DNA from: Protofrankia sp. CiT1
GTDB lineage: Bacteria > Actinomycetota > Actinomycetes > Frankiales > Frankiaceae
Direction of reading: 5' to 3'
Assembly: GCF_917627385.1 (NCBI RefSeq)
Contig: NZ_CAKJTL010000031.1
Coordinates: 1-32,509, forward strand
DNA: 32,509 bases
Of the stretch, positions 24,568 through 32,509 are shown piece after piece. The notes under the pieces were generated by a model. It did no database searches and had not been told where the DNA came from. It saw only the letters and a list, made by a program, of their open reading frames with translations. Made by a program: the position numbers and the translations under genes. How positions within the stretch are numbered: the stretch's first letter is position 1; each line of letters begins with the position of its first letter.

Positions 24568-26853
24568 GTGAGACTCGCTGTCGGTGGAGTGATCGCCGTT
24601 GTCGCTCTGGCGGTGGCCGGACGACGGTTTTACTGGTTGTTCAGGCTGATCCGCCAGGGCCAACCGGCTCCCGGCCGGTTCGACGGGGCGGCCGAGCGTC
24701 TGTGGAGTGAGATCAGTGAGGTCGGCGGCCAGCGAAAACTGCTGAAGTGGACGGTCCCCGGGCTCGCGCATGCCTTCACCTTCTGGGGCTTCACGATCCT
24801 CATGCTGACCGTGATCGAGGCGTTCGGCGCGCTCTTCGACGACCACTTCCACATACCGCTGTTCGGCCATTGGGCGGTGGTTGGCTTCGTCGAGGACTTC
24901 TTCGCGGTGGCGGTACTCGTCGGGCTCGTGGCCTTTACGATCATTCGGCTGCGCAACGCGCCGGCCCGCCTCGAGCGCCGGTCGCGCTTCTACGGCTCGC
25001 ACACGGGGCCGGCCTGGGTCATCCTAGGAATGATCACGTCGGTGATAGTCACCCTGCTGATCCTGCGGGGCGCCCAGTTCAACGCCGGCACCCACCCGCA
25101 GGGCGACACGAGGTGGGCCTTCGCGTCCTACCTGGTCAGCCGTCCGCTGGACGTCTTCTCGACGTCGGTCAACGAGCACATCGAGACCGTCTTCCTGCTG
25201 CTCAACATCGCCATCATCATGGGCTTCCTGGTGCTGGTCGCCTACTCCAAGCACCTGCACATCTTCCTTGCGCCGATCAACGTCATCACCAAGCGTGAGC
25301 CCAAGGCGCTCGGCCGGCTCGGCAGCACCCCCGACATCGAGAGCCTGATGGAGGCCGACGAGCCGATCGTCGGCGTCGGCAAGGTCGAGGACTTCTCCTG
25401 GAAGGCCATGCTCGACTTCTCCACCTGCACGGAGTGCGGGCGCTGCCAGAGCCAGTGCCCGGCCTGGAACACCGGCAAGCCGTTGTCGCCGAAGATTCTG
25501 ATCATGGATCTTCGGGACCACCTGTTCGCGAAGGCGCCGTATCTGCTCGCGGCCAAGGCTGCTGGGGACAGCGAGGAGGCCACGGCCTCAGCCGGCGCGG
25601 CCACCGGCGGTTCGGCGGAAACGTCGACGAAGCACGTTGCCCACCATGTACCCGAGTCGGGCTTCGGGCGGGTTCCCGAGCCCGGTCAGCCGCAGGTCGA
25701 CCGACCGCTCGTCGGCACCGAGGAGGAAGGCGGGGTCATCGACCCCGACGTCCTGTGGTCCTGCACCAACTGCGGCGCCTGCGTCGAGCAGTGCCCCGTC
25801 GACATCGAGCACGTCGATCACATCATCGACATGCGCCGTTACCAGGTCATGATCGAGTCGGCCTTCCCGAGCGAGGCCGGCGTGATGTTGCGCAACCTGG
25901 AGAACAACGGCAACCCGTGGGGCGTCTCGCCGCGGGTCCGCACGGAGTGGACCGAGGGGCTGGCATTCGACGTCCGGGTGCTCGACGATGGTGCGGCCAT
26001 TCCGGACGATGTCGAGTACCTGTACTGGGTGGGCTGCGCCGGCGCGATCGAGGACCGGGCCAAGAAGGTCTCCCGGGCGTTCGCTGAGCTGCTGCACACC
26101 GCCGGGGTGTCGTTCGCCATCCTCGGCACAAGCGAGTCCTGCACCGGCGACCCGGCCCGCCGGCTCGGTAACGAGTACCTGTACCAGGAGATGGCCAAGG
26201 CCAACATCGAGGTTCTCAACGCCGCGTCCGCGAAGAAGATCGTGGCCACCTGCCCGCACTGTTTCAACAGCCTCGCGAACGAGTACCCGGCGCTCGGCGG
26301 GACATATGAGGTCATCCATCACACACAGCTGCTTGGCAAGCTCGTCGAGGACGGGAGGCTCATCCCCGTCCAGCCGGTGGACTCGTCGGTCACCTACCAT
26401 GATCCGTGTTTCCTCGGCCGGCACAACCAGGTCTACACCCCGCCACGGGAGATCCTCGACAGCATTCCCGGCCTGCGCAGCCAGGAGATGCACCGCTGCA
26501 AGGACCGCGGCTTCTGCTGCGGTGCCGGCGGCGCCCGCATGTGGATGGAAGAGAAGATCGGTAAGCGGGTCAACGTCGAACGGGTGGACGAGGCGCTCGC
26601 GCTCGATCCGGACATCGTGTCCACGGCCTGCCCGTTCTGCATCGTCATGCTGACCGATGCCGTGACCGAGAAGAAGCAGTCCGGCGGGGCAAGGGAAGGC
26701 GTCGAGGTCCTGGACGTCTCCCAGCTGCTCGTCCGCTCGTTGGCCGCGCCGGTCCAGGCCGGGGGCGTTCCCCCAACGGCGACGGTGGGCGGCGCTGTCG
26801 CGGCGGACACCGCTGGCGGGACAGACAGCGCGGGAGCATCCGGGCCCGGCTGA
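24568..26853 (+). CDS. Membrane-bound Fe-S oxidoreductase, heterodisulfide-reductase-like
   Basis: A 761-residue protein fusing three parts. Residues 1-250 hold about five membrane helices like the cytochrome-b subunit of nitrate/heterodisulfide reductases. Two 4Fe-4S binding sites follow: CTECGRCQSQCPAWN (about 290) and CTNCGACVEQCPVD (about 400), joined by an Ala/Gly/Ser-rich stretch. The C-terminal part has two CCG domains: GCAGAIEDRAKK...CTGDPARRLGNE with CPHCF, and YHDPCFLGRHN...GFCCGAGGARMW with CPFC. Such proteins pass electrons between quinones and soluble flavoproteins or thiols; homologues are common in actinobacteria. No etfAB genes are beside it. GTG at 24568 is chosen from GGAGG just upstream and the first helix; longer in-frame starts are unlikely. 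A terminator follows. Confidence 0.92.
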   Translation: MRLAVGGVIAVVALAVAGRRFYWLFRLIRQGQPAPGRFDGAAERLWSEISEVGGQRKLLKWTVPGLAHAFTFWGFTILMLTVIEAFGALFDDHFHIPLFGHWAVVGFVEDFFAVAVLVGLVAFTIIRLRNAPARLERRSRFYGSHTGPAWVILGMITSVIVTLLILRGAQFNAGTHPQGDTRWAFASYLVSRPLDVFSTSVNEHIETVFLLLNIAIIMGFLVLVAYSKHLHIFLAPINVITKREPKALGRLGSTPDIESLMEADEPIVGVGKVEDFSWKAMLDFSTCTECGRCQSQCPAWNTGKPLSPKILIMDLRDHLFAKAPYLLAAKAAGDSEEATASAGAATGGSAETSTKHVAHHVPESGFGRVPEPGQPQVDRPLVGTEEEGGVIDPDVLWSCTNCGACVEQCPVDIEHVDHIIDMRRYQVMIESAFPSEAGVMLRNLENNGNPWGVSPRVRTEWTEGLAFDVRVLDDGAAIPDDVEYLYWVGCAGAIEDRAKKVSRAFAELLHTAGVSFAILGTSESCTGDPARRLGNEYLYQEMAKANIEVLNAASAKKIVATCPHCFNSLANEYPALGGTYEVIHHTQLLGKLVEDGRLIPVQPVDSSVTYHDPCFLGRHNQVYTPPREILDSIPGLRSQEMHRCKDRGFCCGAGGARMWMEEKIGKRVNVERVDEALALDPDIVSTACPFCIVMLTDAVTEKKQSGGAREGVEVLDVSQLLVRSLAAPVQAGGVPPTATVGGAVAADTAGGTDSAGASGPG

Positions 26854-26879
26854 TGTGACGTCGTCTTGAGGTGAGGCCG

Positions 26880-26941
26880 CCCGGAACGATGTGGATCCGC
26901 TGTCATGCTGACAGCACCCCATGCACATCGTTCCGGGCTTT
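26880..26941 (+). terminator. Terminator between the Fe-S oxidoreductase and LysX-like genes
   Basis: Arms 26880-26893 and 26924-26937 pair perfectly over 14 bp (CCCGGAACGATGTG), with a nested CTGTCA/TGACAG hairpin, and CTTTT follows on the plus strand. The genes converge here, so it may serve both. Confidence 0.8.
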
Positions 26942-26962
26942 TCCGCGTTCGGGCCTCGTCGC

Positions 26963-28942
26963 TCAGCAGGATGGGCGGCGATGGGCCAACCGCGCCAGGC
27001 GGCGCGTGGCCGGGAAGGTCGTGAGTCGCGGCCAGACCAGGAAGGCCTCGGCTTCGAGCATGGCCAGAGCGATACGTGGAAGATCGCGGTTGGCTGGAAA
27101 GCAGATGTAGCGCGGCGACCATTGCGGTTGGAACTTCGCGTTGAACCGGTAGAGGCTGTCGATCTGGAACCAGCGGGAGAGGAAGACCAGCAGCCCGCGG
27201 AAACGGCGGGTCACCGGCCCGGCACCGAGCCGCTGCCCGCGCTCCAACGCGGACCGGAAGAAGGCGAAGTTCAGGGACAGGCGGTCCACGTTCAGCCCGC
27301 CCGCGGCCCGGACCGCTGAGACGATCAGGAAGTCGTTCAGCCCGTTGTCCGCGGCACGGTCGCGCACCATCAGGTCCAGTGACAGGCCCCGGTGTCCCCA
27401 GGGGACGAAGTGCAGCAGTGCCCGCAGCCGCGGATTATTTCCAGCGCTCTCCGGACCGGCCACGTTCCGCGCGCCACCCGAACCAGCGCCGGCTGAGTCG
27501 CCGCTGCCTGAGTCGCCGCTGCCGGCTGGGCCGCCGTCACCCGGGCTGCCGCCGTCACCCGGGCTGCCGCCGTTGCCGAGCCCATCGCGGTCGAAGGCCA
27601 TCACCACGACGCAGCTGTCGTCGCTGGGCTCGCCGATCCGGCCGAGGGCCATGGAGAAACCGCGTTCGGTTTCCGCCCCCCGCCAGGCTTCGGCCTGCTC
27701 CCTCAACCGTTTGCCCTCCTCGGGGGGCAGATCGCTCATCCGGACGGCGCGGTAGGTGTAGCCGGCCCGCTCGACCCGGCCGACAGCTTGCCGGACGTTA
27801 CGCATGTCGCGGCCTTCAAGGGTGAAGGTCCGCACGTCGATGATTGCTTCGTCGCCGAACTCCAGCGCCGTCAGGCCAACTCGTTCCCACGCTTTTCCGC
27901 CGGTTTCGGAGCATCCGATGACCGCTGGTATCCAAGCATGTTCGGCGGCGATCCGTAGGAACTCCCGGATCGCGCCCGGCCATGCCTCGTTGTCACCGAG
28001 CGGATCGCCGCTGGCGAGCATCACCCCGGACACCACCCGGTAGGCGACGCAGGCCTTGCCCGTCGGCGACCAGACGACGGTCTTGTCGCCGCGCAGGGCG
28101 AAGTAACCGAGTGAGTCGGCATCCCCGTGCCGCGTGAGCAGCGCGCGCATCCGTTCAATATCATCGGCGGACAGGCGCGGGCGCGGTTCCGGTGGGCGCA
28201 GCGCCAGGTACACGACGGTGATGATGGTGAGCAGGCCCATTGTGAGCAGGATCCGGGTGACGAGGTCGGAGACCCGCTCGGAGCTGAACCGAAGCGGTCC
28301 GTGGATGCCGATCAGCCCCTCGACGACATGCGCGAGCTGGGCGGTCAGCGGATGCGGACCGAGCAGGCGGCCTGCGCCCATGCGCAGCAGGACCAGCCCG
28401 ACCATGATCGAGGCTGCGGCGAGGGTCAGCCCGACCCACAGCGCCCGCCAGCGGGTTGTCGGATCGCCCTTGGCCCGGAAGTCGCCGCGGGCCAGCACGA
28501 GCCCGATGAGCAGCGCCGCGGACGCGACCGCCTCTTCGAAGTCGAGGCCCTTGACCACATGCAGGACGATGCTCGTGCCGAGCAATGTCACCACACCGAG
28601 CCAGGCGCGGCGCTTGCGTCGGCGCAGACCACGGGCGAGCAGGAGCAGAAGGAGGCCGACTACCACCGTGAACGCGGCGGCCTGGCGCGATGCCGCTCCG
28701 GGCAGGATCTGGCGGATCACATCCAGCCGGTCGCGCCACTCGGGGGTGACCCCGGACACGATATCGATCAGTCCGGCGATGAACACCAGGGCGGCGGCCG
28801 CGGTCGGTATCCACGGGTGGTTCCAGGCCGGCAACAGAGGTCGTGCCGGCCGTGATATCACGTGGTCTCCGTGGGCATCGCCGCCGAGCCGGCTGGTTTC
28901 GGTGGTCCCCGCGGGATGGCTGCCGCGGCTGATGGTCGTCAC
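26963..28942 (-). CDS. MprF/LysX-like phosphatidylglycerol aminoacyltransferase
   Basis: A 659-residue protein. After a polar start, about six membrane helices (about 50-270) include FIAGLIDIVSGVTP and a cluster near ILLTMGLLTIITVVYLAL. The C-terminal DUF2156 domain (two GNAT-like halves) starts near LRPPEPRPRLSADDIERMRALL and has GDADSLGYFALRGDKTVVWS, YRVVSGVMLASGDPLGD and FRFNAKFQPQWSPRY-like RFNAKFQPQWSPRYI, all typical of lysyl-phosphatidylglycerol synthases. These add an amino acid from tRNA to membrane lipid, lowering negative charge. No lysyl-tRNA synthetase domain is fused, unlike mycobacterial LysX. A 45-residue Gly/Ser/Asp/Pro insertion lies inside the catalytic domain. GTG at 28942 follows GGAGG by 8 nt. 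Confidence 0.9.
   Translation of the reverse strand: MTTISRGSHPAGTTETSRLGGDAHGDHVISRPARPLLPAWNHPWIPTAAAALVFIAGLIDIVSGVTPEWRDRLDVIRQILPGAASRQAAAFTVVVGLLLLLLARGLRRRKRRAWLGVVTLLGTSIVLHVVKGLDFEEAVASAALLIGLVLARGDFRAKGDPTTRWRALWVGLTLAAASIMVGLVLLRMGAGRLLGPHPLTAQLAHVVEGLIGIHGPLRFSSERVSDLVTRILLTMGLLTIITVVYLALRPPEPRPRLSADDIERMRALLTRHGDADSLGYFALRGDKTVVWSPTGKACVAYRVVSGVMLASGDPLGDNEAWPGAIREFLRIAAEHAWIPAVIGCSETGGKAWERVGLTALEFGDEAIIDVRTFTLEGRDMRNVRQAVGRVERAGYTYRAVRMSDLPPEEGKRLREQAEAWRGAETERGFSMALGRIGEPSDDSCVVVMAFDRDGLGNGGSPGDGGSPGDGGPAGSGDSGSGDSAGAGSGGARNVAGPESAGNNPRLRALLHFVPWGHRGLSLDLMVRDRAADNGLNDFLIVSAVRAAGGLNVDRLSLNFAFFRSALERGQRLGAGPVTRRFRGLLVFLSRWFQIDSLYRFNAKFQPQWSPRYICFPANRDLPRIALAMLEAEAFLVWPRLTTFPATRRLARLAHRRPSC
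27494..27566 (-). repeat. Coding tandem repeats inside the LysX-like gene
   Basis: Two 15-nt copies of TGAGTCGCCGCTGCC (27494-27523) and two 18-nt copies of CCGCCGTCACCCGGGCTG (27531-27566) encode the Gly/Ser/Asp/Pro stretch (GGSPGD repeated) in the catalytic half. Both lengths are multiples of three, so copy changes keep the frame. Confidence 0.9.
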
Positions 28943-28993
28943 GGACGACGCCTCCTTCCCCTCGTCATGCCCCACGGCTCCCTCGTCATGTCC

Positions 28994-29090
28994 CACGGCC
29001 GCGAGCGGCACAAAAGGTGATTATCGCGTCGCTGTTGGCCAGTTTCTTCATCTCTCACGGCCACCAGCGGCACGAAAGGTCATTATCGCG
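28994..29090 (-). repeat. Duplicated 35-nt block in the LysX/HAD divergent promoter region
   Basis: 28994-29028 and 29056-29090 are near-identical direct repeats (CACGGCC, AGCGGCAC, AAAGGT, ATTATCGCG shared), 62 nt apart. On the minus strand each copy gives CGCGATAAT, so two similar -10-like hexamers (GATAAT) stand before the LysX-like gene. A smaller repeat CCTCGTCATG lies nearer the start. The remaining part of the intergenic region (29091-29337) holds no recognised gene; an in-frame ATG at 29248 for the HAD gene is possible. Confidence 0.75.
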
Positions 29091-29337
29091 CTGTCGGCGG
29101 CCACGGGCTGGGTGTGTGTCTGCTACCTGCCTGGCCCGTTTGGGTCTGCCCGCGGGACCTTACCCCGCCCGCCGCGCGGTCAGGCAGGAGCGTCCCGGGT
29201 ATGAGAGAACACCGCATAAAAGCACCCGGCAACAGGGGGATGGATCAATGAGCCGGGCTGGGGTATGTGTATCGAGAGGCGCGGGCAGGCCCTGGGCGAA
29301 CTTCCAGCGCCTCCAAGCCTTCGAGAGGACTGAACGG

Positions 29338-30177
29338 ATGTTCGGACTACCCGAACGCATCAGGGCGTACCTCTTCGACCTGGACGGTGTGCTGACCCAG
29401 ACCGCGACTGTCCACGCGGCTGCGTGGAAGGAGATGTTCGACACCTTCCTCCGCCGCCGGTCGGAACGCGACCGTGGCCCATGTGTCCCGTTCAGCGTCG
29501 GTGACGACTATCCCTCCTATGTCGACGGCAAGCCCCGGGCGGACGGCATCCGGTCCTTTCTCGCTGCCCGCCACATCGAGCTGCCTGAGGGCGGCCCGGA
29601 AGATCCGTCATCCGCTGACACAGTCTATGGCCTGGGCAAACGCAAGAACGAACTCGTAACAGCCATGATTCGTGATGATGGGGTCGCCGCTTATCCTGGT
29701 TCTGTACGCTACCTGCGGGCGTTGGTGGCAGTGGGTGCCGCGCGCGCGGTCGTATCGTCGAGCACGAACTGCGCGGCGATACTCACCGCCGCCGGTCTCG
29801 ACTCCCTGGTGGTGGTCCGAATCGACGGTATTGTGGCCGAACGCGAACAGCTGGCCGGTAAACCGGCGCCTGACACTTTCCTGGCGGGCGCCCGCGCGCT
29901 CGGTGTGGCGCCGTCACGCGCCGCGGTGTTCGAGGACGCGATCGCCGGGGTCGAGGCGGGGCGTGCCGGAGGTTTCGGGTGTGTCGTCGGCATCGATCGG
30001 GCCGGGCATGCCGACGCGCTGCGCGCGCACGGCGCCGATGTCGTTGTCGCGGACCTTGCCGATCTGTTGGACGCCGGCAGGGGAGCAGGCGTTGGCGGGG
30101 ACGTTGACAGCGAGCATCGCCAGCCGTCGGCCGAGCCCGGCGGACAGAGCAGGCCCGGCGGCGGGAGCGACGTGTGA
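29338..30177 (+). CDS. Beta-phosphoglucomutase-like HAD enzyme
   Basis: A 279-residue HAD-superfamily subclass IA protein. FDLDGVLTQTA (13-23) has the nucleophile Asp 14 and acid/base Asp 16; the cap domain follows (HAAAWKEMFD, DDYPSYVDGKPRADGI, YGLGKRKNELV), then motif II VVSSSTN, motif III GKPAPDTFL and motif IV FEDAIAGVEAGRAGG. The DG-KPR cap region is typical of beta-phosphoglucomutases, which convert beta-glucose 1-phosphate to glucose 6-phosphate. The next gene, a GH65 phosphorylase, would make that substrate, and the two overlap by 4 nt (GTGA). The ATG at 29338 has GAGAGGA about 9 nt upstream; an ATG at 29248 with a GGGGGA RBS could add 30 residues. Confidence 0.92.
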   Translation: MFGLPERIRAYLFDLDGVLTQTATVHAAAWKEMFDTFLRRRSERDRGPCVPFSVGDDYPSYVDGKPRADGIRSFLAARHIELPEGGPEDPSSADTVYGLGKRKNELVTAMIRDDGVAAYPGSVRYLRALVAVGAARAVVSSSTNCAAILTAAGLDSLVVVRIDGIVAEREQLAGKPAPDTFLAGARALGVAPSRAAVFEDAIAGVEAGRAGGFGCVVGIDRAGHADALRAHGADVVVADLADLLDAGRGAGVGGDVDSEHRQPSAEPGGQSRPGGGSDV

Positions 30178-32509
30178 TCGGCGACATGTCGTTCCCGGTC
30201 GAGCCGTGGCAGCTGCGTGAGTCCGGTCTCGACCCGAACCAGCTGGCCAGGGCGGAATCGCTGTTCGCCCTGGCCAACGGGCACGTCGGCCTCCGGGCGA
30301 ACCTGGACGAGGGAGAGCCGCACGCGCTGCCCGGTACCTACCTCAACTCCGTCCACGAGCTGCGGCCGCTGCCTTACGCGGAGGCCGGTTATGGCTACCC
30401 GGAGTCCGGCCAGACGATGATCAATGTTACCAACGGGAAGCTGATCCGCCTGCTGGTGGATGACGAGCCCTTCGACATCCGTTACGGGGAGCTGCGAGCG
30501 CACGAGCGGATCCTGGATTTTCGCCGCGGTGTGCTGAGCCGCACGGCCGAATGGGTGTCACCGGCGGGCCAGGCGATCCGCATGTCGTCGGTGCGGTTGG
30601 TCTCCTTTGTCCAGCGGGCCATGGCGGCGATCTGCTACGAGGTCGAGCCGCTGGATGCCTCAGCCCGGCTGGTTGTGCAGTCCGAGCTGGTCGCCAACGA
30701 GCAGCTGCCGGCACAGTCCGTGGACCCGCGGGCCGCCGTGGCGCTGGAGGCGCCGTTGGTGGCGGAGTGGAACGGCAGCCATGGTTCGCACGCCGAGCTG
30801 GTGCACCGGACGCGGTACAGCGCTATCCGGGTCGCCGCTGCTATGGATCATGCGATTGACCGGCGGTCGGCCACGGGGGTGACCGCCGAGAGCGACGCTG
30901 ACTCCTGTCGCGTGACCATCACCGCGCTGCTTGCTCCTGGTCAGAAGCTGCGGTTCGTCAAGTTCATTGCCTATGGATGGTCGGAGCAGCGCTCCCTGCC
31001 AGCGCTGCGCGACCAGGCCGCGGCCGCGCTGACCGCCGCCCGCCAGACTGGCTGGGAGGGGCTGCTCGCCGAGCAGCGGGCCTATCTTGACGATTTCTGG
31101 GCCCGCGCGGACGTCGAGGTCGACGGTGATGCCGAGGTACAGCAGGCCGTCCGTTTCGCCCTGTTCCATGTCCTGTCCTCGAGCGCGCGGGCCGAGCGCA
31201 GGCCGATCCCGGCGAAGGGGCTCACCGGTCCCGGCTACGACGGCCACACGTTCTGGGATTCCGAGAGTTACGTGCTTCCCGTGCTCACCTATACAGCCCC
31301 GGACGCGGCGGCGGACGCACTGCGCTGGCGGCACGCCACCCTGCCCATGGCCCGGGAGCGCGCTCGCCTGCTCGGCCTGTCCGGGGCGGCGTTCCCGTGG
31401 CGGACGATTCACGGCGAGGAATGTTCTGGGTACTGGCCGGCCGGCACCGCGGCATTTCACATCAATGCGGATATAGCGGACGCGGTGATCCGCCATGTCC
31501 GGGTCACTGGAGACAGCGATTTCGAACGGCACATCGGCCTGGAGCTGCTGGTCGAAACGGCCCGGCTCTGGCGGTCACTCGGCCATCATGATCTGGACGG
31601 TGCCTTCAACATCGATGGAGTCACCGGGCCGGACGAGTACAGCGCGGTCGCCGACAACAATGTCTACACCAACGTGATGGCGCAACAGAACCTGGTGGAG
31701 GCGGCGAACGCGGTTCGGCGGCATCCCGAGCGGGCGCACGAACTCGGCGTGAACGCGGAGGAGGCCGCGTCCTGGCGGGACGCGGCCGGGGACATGTGCA
31801 TCCCCTACGATGAAAAACTCGGGGTGCATCCGCAGTCGGCGGGATTCACCCGTCACCAGGTGTGGGACTTCGAGCACACACGTCCTGACCAGTACCCGCT
31901 TCTCCTGCACTTCCCCTATTTCGATTTGTACCGCAAGCAGGTGGTGAAGCAGGCTGATCTGGTACTGGCGATGCAGCGCCGCGGGGAGGCGTTCACGGAG
32001 GAGCAGAAGGCCCGCAACTTCGCTTACTACGAAGCCCTCACCGTTCGCGACTCGTCGTTGTCCTCGTCAGCGCAGGCAGTGCTGGCGGCCGAGGTCGGTC
32101 ATCTCGGTCTCGCCCACGACTATCTGCGCGAAGCGGCGCTGATCGACCTCCGTGACCTGCGCGGCCGAGCTCTCGACGGCCTGCACATGGCCTCGCTGGC
32201 CGGCAGCTGGATAGCGCTGGTTGAGGGGTTCGGCGGGTTGCGCGACTACCCGGGGGCTGTCAACTCGGGCGCTGTCAACCCGGAAGCTCACATGTCGGGC
32301 GTACTGTCGTTCGCGCCTCGCCTGGCGGAAGGGATCAGTAGGCTTGCGTTCACCCTGTGCACGCGTGGACGACGGCTGCGGGTTGAGGTCACCGACTCCA
32401 CCGCGAGCTACGTGCTGCTGCGTGGCGAACCGATCATGATTCTTCACTGCGGCGAAGCTGTCGAAGTGTCGATGGATGGCCCGGTGCGCCGTGACGTGCC
32501 CGCCACCCC
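30174..32509 (+). CDS. GH65 disaccharide phosphorylase (3' end beyond window)
   Basis: An uninterrupted frame of 778 codons reaches the window edge; family members are usually 750-800 residues, so little is missing. The N-terminal beta-sandwich begins SFPVEPWQLRESGLD, then ALANGHVGLRANLDEG. The catalytic (alpha/alpha)6 domain shows GLTGPGYDGHTFWDSESYVL (W near 361), AFPWRTIHGEECSGYWPAGT and NIDGVTGPDEYSAVADNNVY; the general acid Glu is residue 488, matching its place in known maltose phosphorylases. The YRKQVVKQADLVLAM stretch belongs to the phosphate/substrate region. It should split maltose, trehalose, kojibiose or a similar sugar with phosphate into glucose and beta-glucose 1-phosphate; which one cannot be told. 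GTG at 30174 follows GGGAG and overlaps the HAD gene. Confidence 0.93.
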   Translation, partial: MIGDMSFPVEPWQLRESGLDPNQLARAESLFALANGHVGLRANLDEGEPHALPGTYLNSVHELRPLPYAEAGYGYPESGQTMINVTNGKLIRLLVDDEPFDIRYGELRAHERILDFRRGVLSRTAEWVSPAGQAIRMSSVRLVSFVQRAMAAICYEVEPLDASARLVVQSELVANEQLPAQSVDPRAAVALEAPLVAEWNGSHGSHAELVHRTRYSAIRVAAAMDHAIDRRSATGVTAESDADSCRVTITALLAPGQKLRFVKFIAYGWSEQRSLPALRDQAAAALTAARQTGWEGLLAEQRAYLDDFWARADVEVDGDAEVQQAVRFALFHVLSSSARAERRPIPAKGLTGPGYDGHTFWDSESYVLPVLTYTAPDAAADALRWRHATLPMARERARLLGLSGAAFPWRTIHGEECSGYWPAGTAAFHINADIADAVIRHVRVTGDSDFERHIGLELLVETARLWRSLGHHDLDGAFNIDGVTGPDEYSAVADNNVYTNVMAQQNLVEAANAVRRHPERAHELGVNAEEAASWRDAAGDMCIPYDEKLGVHPQSAGFTRHQVWDFEHTRPDQYPLLLHFPYFDLYRKQVVKQADLVLAMQRRGEAFTEEQKARNFAYYEALTVRDSSLSSSAQAVLAAEVGHLGLAHDYLREAALIDLRDLRGRALDGLHMASLAGSWIALVEGFGGLRDYPGAVNSGAVNPEAHMSGVLSFAPRLAEGISRLAFTLCTRGRRLRVEVTDSTASYVLLRGEPIMILHCGEAVEVSMDGPVRRDVPAT

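Noticed and set aside
29226-29236. CCGGCAACAGG, identical to a family-A repeat end
   Set aside because: No further similarity to the family on either side, so it is probably chance or too short to call a remnant.

Overview
The window is very GC-rich, with GTG starts, overlapping stop/start codons and actinobacterial regulatory signals (c-di-AMP riboswitches before resuscitation-promoting-factor genes, HspR/HAIR sites, a mycobacterial-type LexA box). It is chromosomal DNA of a high-GC actinobacterium. The gene content and many degenerate intergenic repeats fit Frankia or a close relative, but that is an inference; no rRNA or tRNA is present to confirm it.

Layout. Positions 1-2560: a very long palindrome and a dispersed repeat, then two secreted Rpf-like (transglycosylase-fold) genes on the minus strand, each behind its own ydaO-type c-di-AMP riboswitch. 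3.0-6.1 kb: class II fructose-bisphosphate aldolase with a strong terminator, a decayed dedA-like membrane-protein gene, and a membrane-anchored CAP/SCP protein with a 23-bp terminator stem. 6.4-9.3 kb: an extended SDR lacking the usual Tyr/Lys pair, overlapping a GNAT acetyltransferase, then an orphan CD-NTase-like (SMODS) nucleotidyltransferase. 9.3-13.7 kb (minus): MMPL transporter, pseudouridine-5'-phosphate glycosidase (psuG), and a lipoprotein NodB-like deacetylase with an altered first motif. 13.7-14.7 kb: a shortened DUF222/HNH endonuclease gene behind a promoter overlapped by a perfect LexA box.

14.87-22.4 kb (minus) is the heat-shock block: dnaK-grpE-dnaJ-hspR, with 4-bp overlaps at dnaK/grpE and dnaJ/hspR, followed by separately promoted clpB. 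HAIR-like inverted repeats lie before dnaK and clpB, so HspR probably represses its own operon and clpB. Two families of small mobile-looking repeats (A: 91, 17567 and 24030; B: 14691 and 17714) lie between these genes.

22.7-32.5 kb: a NERD-like membrane protein, a large heterodisulfide-reductase-like Fe-S oxidoreductase with a structured leader, an MprF/LysX-like aminoacyl-phospholipid synthase (minus), and a translationally coupled pair of beta-phosphoglucomutase-like HAD and GH65 disaccharide phosphorylase; the last gene runs off the window.

I see no complete insertion sequence, CRISPR array, prophage or tRNA. The most interesting items are the orphan CD-NTase-like gene, the LexA-controlled HNH gene whose stop codon comes from a repeat element, and the two repeat families with matching terminal inverted repeats.
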